A stretch of 39,761 nt of DNA from the NCBI GenBank assembly GCA_025966225.1, contig JAOPVI010000130.1:1-39761 (forward strand), given 5' to 3'. Below the pieces are notes generated by a model. The model did no database searches, was not told the origin of the DNA, and saw only the letters and a program-made list of their open reading frames with translations. The stretch's first letter is position 1, and the number at the start of each line of letters is the position of its first letter. The translations under genes and the position numbers were made by a program. The DNA comes from Mycobacterium sp. (GTDB taxonomy: Bacteria; Actinomycetota; Actinomycetes; Mycobacteriales; Mycobacteriaceae). Shown piece after piece: positions 39,268 to 39,761 of this stretch.

Positions 39268-39761
39268 GAGGACACCTCCTCCGGCGCCGCTACGCCTCGG
39301 TTGAAGCCGCGCTCACGCGCGACATCGCCCAACAATTCACGCAGCTGCTTGCGGCCGCGGTGCAACCGGGACATCACCGTCCCAATGGGCGTATCCATGA
39401 TCTCGGCGATCTCCTTGTACGGGAAGCCTTCGACGTCGGCGTAATAGACCGCCATCCGGAAGTCCTCTGGCAGCGCCTGCAGCGCCGCCTTGATCTCGGT
39501 GTCCGGCAACGCCTCCAACGCCTCCACCTCGGCCGACCGAAGCCCGGTCGACGTGTGCTCGGCGTTGGCCGCGAGCTGCCAGTCGGTGATCTCCTCAGTC
39601 GGATACTCGGCCGGCTGCCGCTGCTTCTTGCGGTAGCTGTTGATGTAGGTGTTGGTCAGGATCCGGTACAACCAGGCTTTGAGATTGGTACCCGCGCGGA
39701 ACGAGCGGAACCCGGCGTAGGCCTTCACCATGGTTTCCTGCAGCAGATCCTCGGCGTCTGC
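39264..39761 (-). CDS. sigH: RNA polymerase sigma factor SigH, 5' part missing (C-terminal 165 aa)
   Basis: This ECF sigma factor is cut by the window end; only its C-terminal 165 residues are visible. Region 2 is represented by [18 protein letters not shown] and [20 protein letters not shown], region 4 by [19 protein letters not shown], then the helix-turn-helix [20 protein letters not shown]. SigH controls the thioredoxin, mycothiol and heat-stress response, and is held by RshA, whose gene overlaps the stop. The start and promoter lie outside the window. An internal ATG at 39731 is not the real start because region 2 continues upstream of it. Confidence 0.97.
   Translation of the reverse strand, partial: ADAEDLLQETMVKAYAGFRSFRAGTNLKAWLYRILTNTYINSYRKKQRQPAEYPTEEITDWQLAANAEHTSTGLRSAEVEALEALPDTEIKAALQALPEDFRMAVYYADVEGFPYKEIAEIMDTPIGTVMSRLHRGRKQLRELLGDVARERGFNRGVAAPEEVSS

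Overview
The window is a high-GC chromosomal segment from a mycobacterium, most likely a rapid-growing Mycobacterium/Mycolicibacterium. The gene content and order match, as I recall it, the M. tuberculosis stretch Rv3193c to Rv3223c almost gene for gene. Supporting marks are two WhiB proteins, mycoredoxin, AdnA/AdnB, PdtaS, SigH/RshA and the small ribosomal protein bL37. I ran no database search; all family names come from motif reading and recall.

Layout. Bases 1-1260 are accessory: an acidic disordered hypothetical protein and a decayed excisionase-integrase module lying against an initiator tRNA-fMet gene. Bases 1400-9300 hold a UPF0182 membrane protein, a PDZ/Lon-type secreted protease, a DUF2342 zincin-like protein, an orphan E1/cyclodehydratase-like protein and an ABC1/UbiB-type kinase. 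Bases 9300-10035 are the whiB7 locus, with its promoter, a 59-codon leader ORF and a terminator hairpin between leader and gene. Bases 10080-22600 are a DNA repair and redox block: UvrD2, mycoredoxin, NudC, a potassium channel, a DoxX-like protein, the AdnB and AdnA helicase-nucleases, a lipase-like hydrolase and an alkyltransferase-like protein.

Bases 22668-28730 carry a TIGR02569 protein, MoeZ, a DUF3152 metalloprotease-like protein, a TetR regulator, a DUF3107 protein, an MmpS-like protein and a MiaE-like ferritin-fold protein. Bases 28730-36383 carry RhlE, a beta-propeller-like membrane protein, a ParA-like ATPase, a phosphatase-entC-acetyltransferase operon joined by GTGA overlaps, a small membrane protein and a diacylglycerol-kinase-like enzyme. 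The end holds whiB1 with a CRP-like site, the sensor kinase PdtaS, a biotinylated TB7.3-type protein, bL37, and the sigH-rshA pair, with sigH running off the window.

Themes. Several stress regulators cluster here: WhiB7 (antibiotics), WhiB1 (NO/Fe-S), SigH-RshA and mycoredoxin (thiol stress), and PdtaS. They sit beside a double-strand-break resection enzyme. Structure not explained by ordinary coding includes the whiB7 attenuator, a 12-base element (GTCGCTCCGCTC) found four times at gene starts, a 16-bp perfect inverted repeat after the DUF3152 gene, paired inverted repeats around the whiB1 promoter, and a 12-bp repeat in the rhlE start. Many genes have a TANNNT-type -10 about 7 bases before the start codon, suggesting leaderless transcripts. 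I saw no complete unknown defence or biosynthetic system, no insertion sequence and no CRISPR array.
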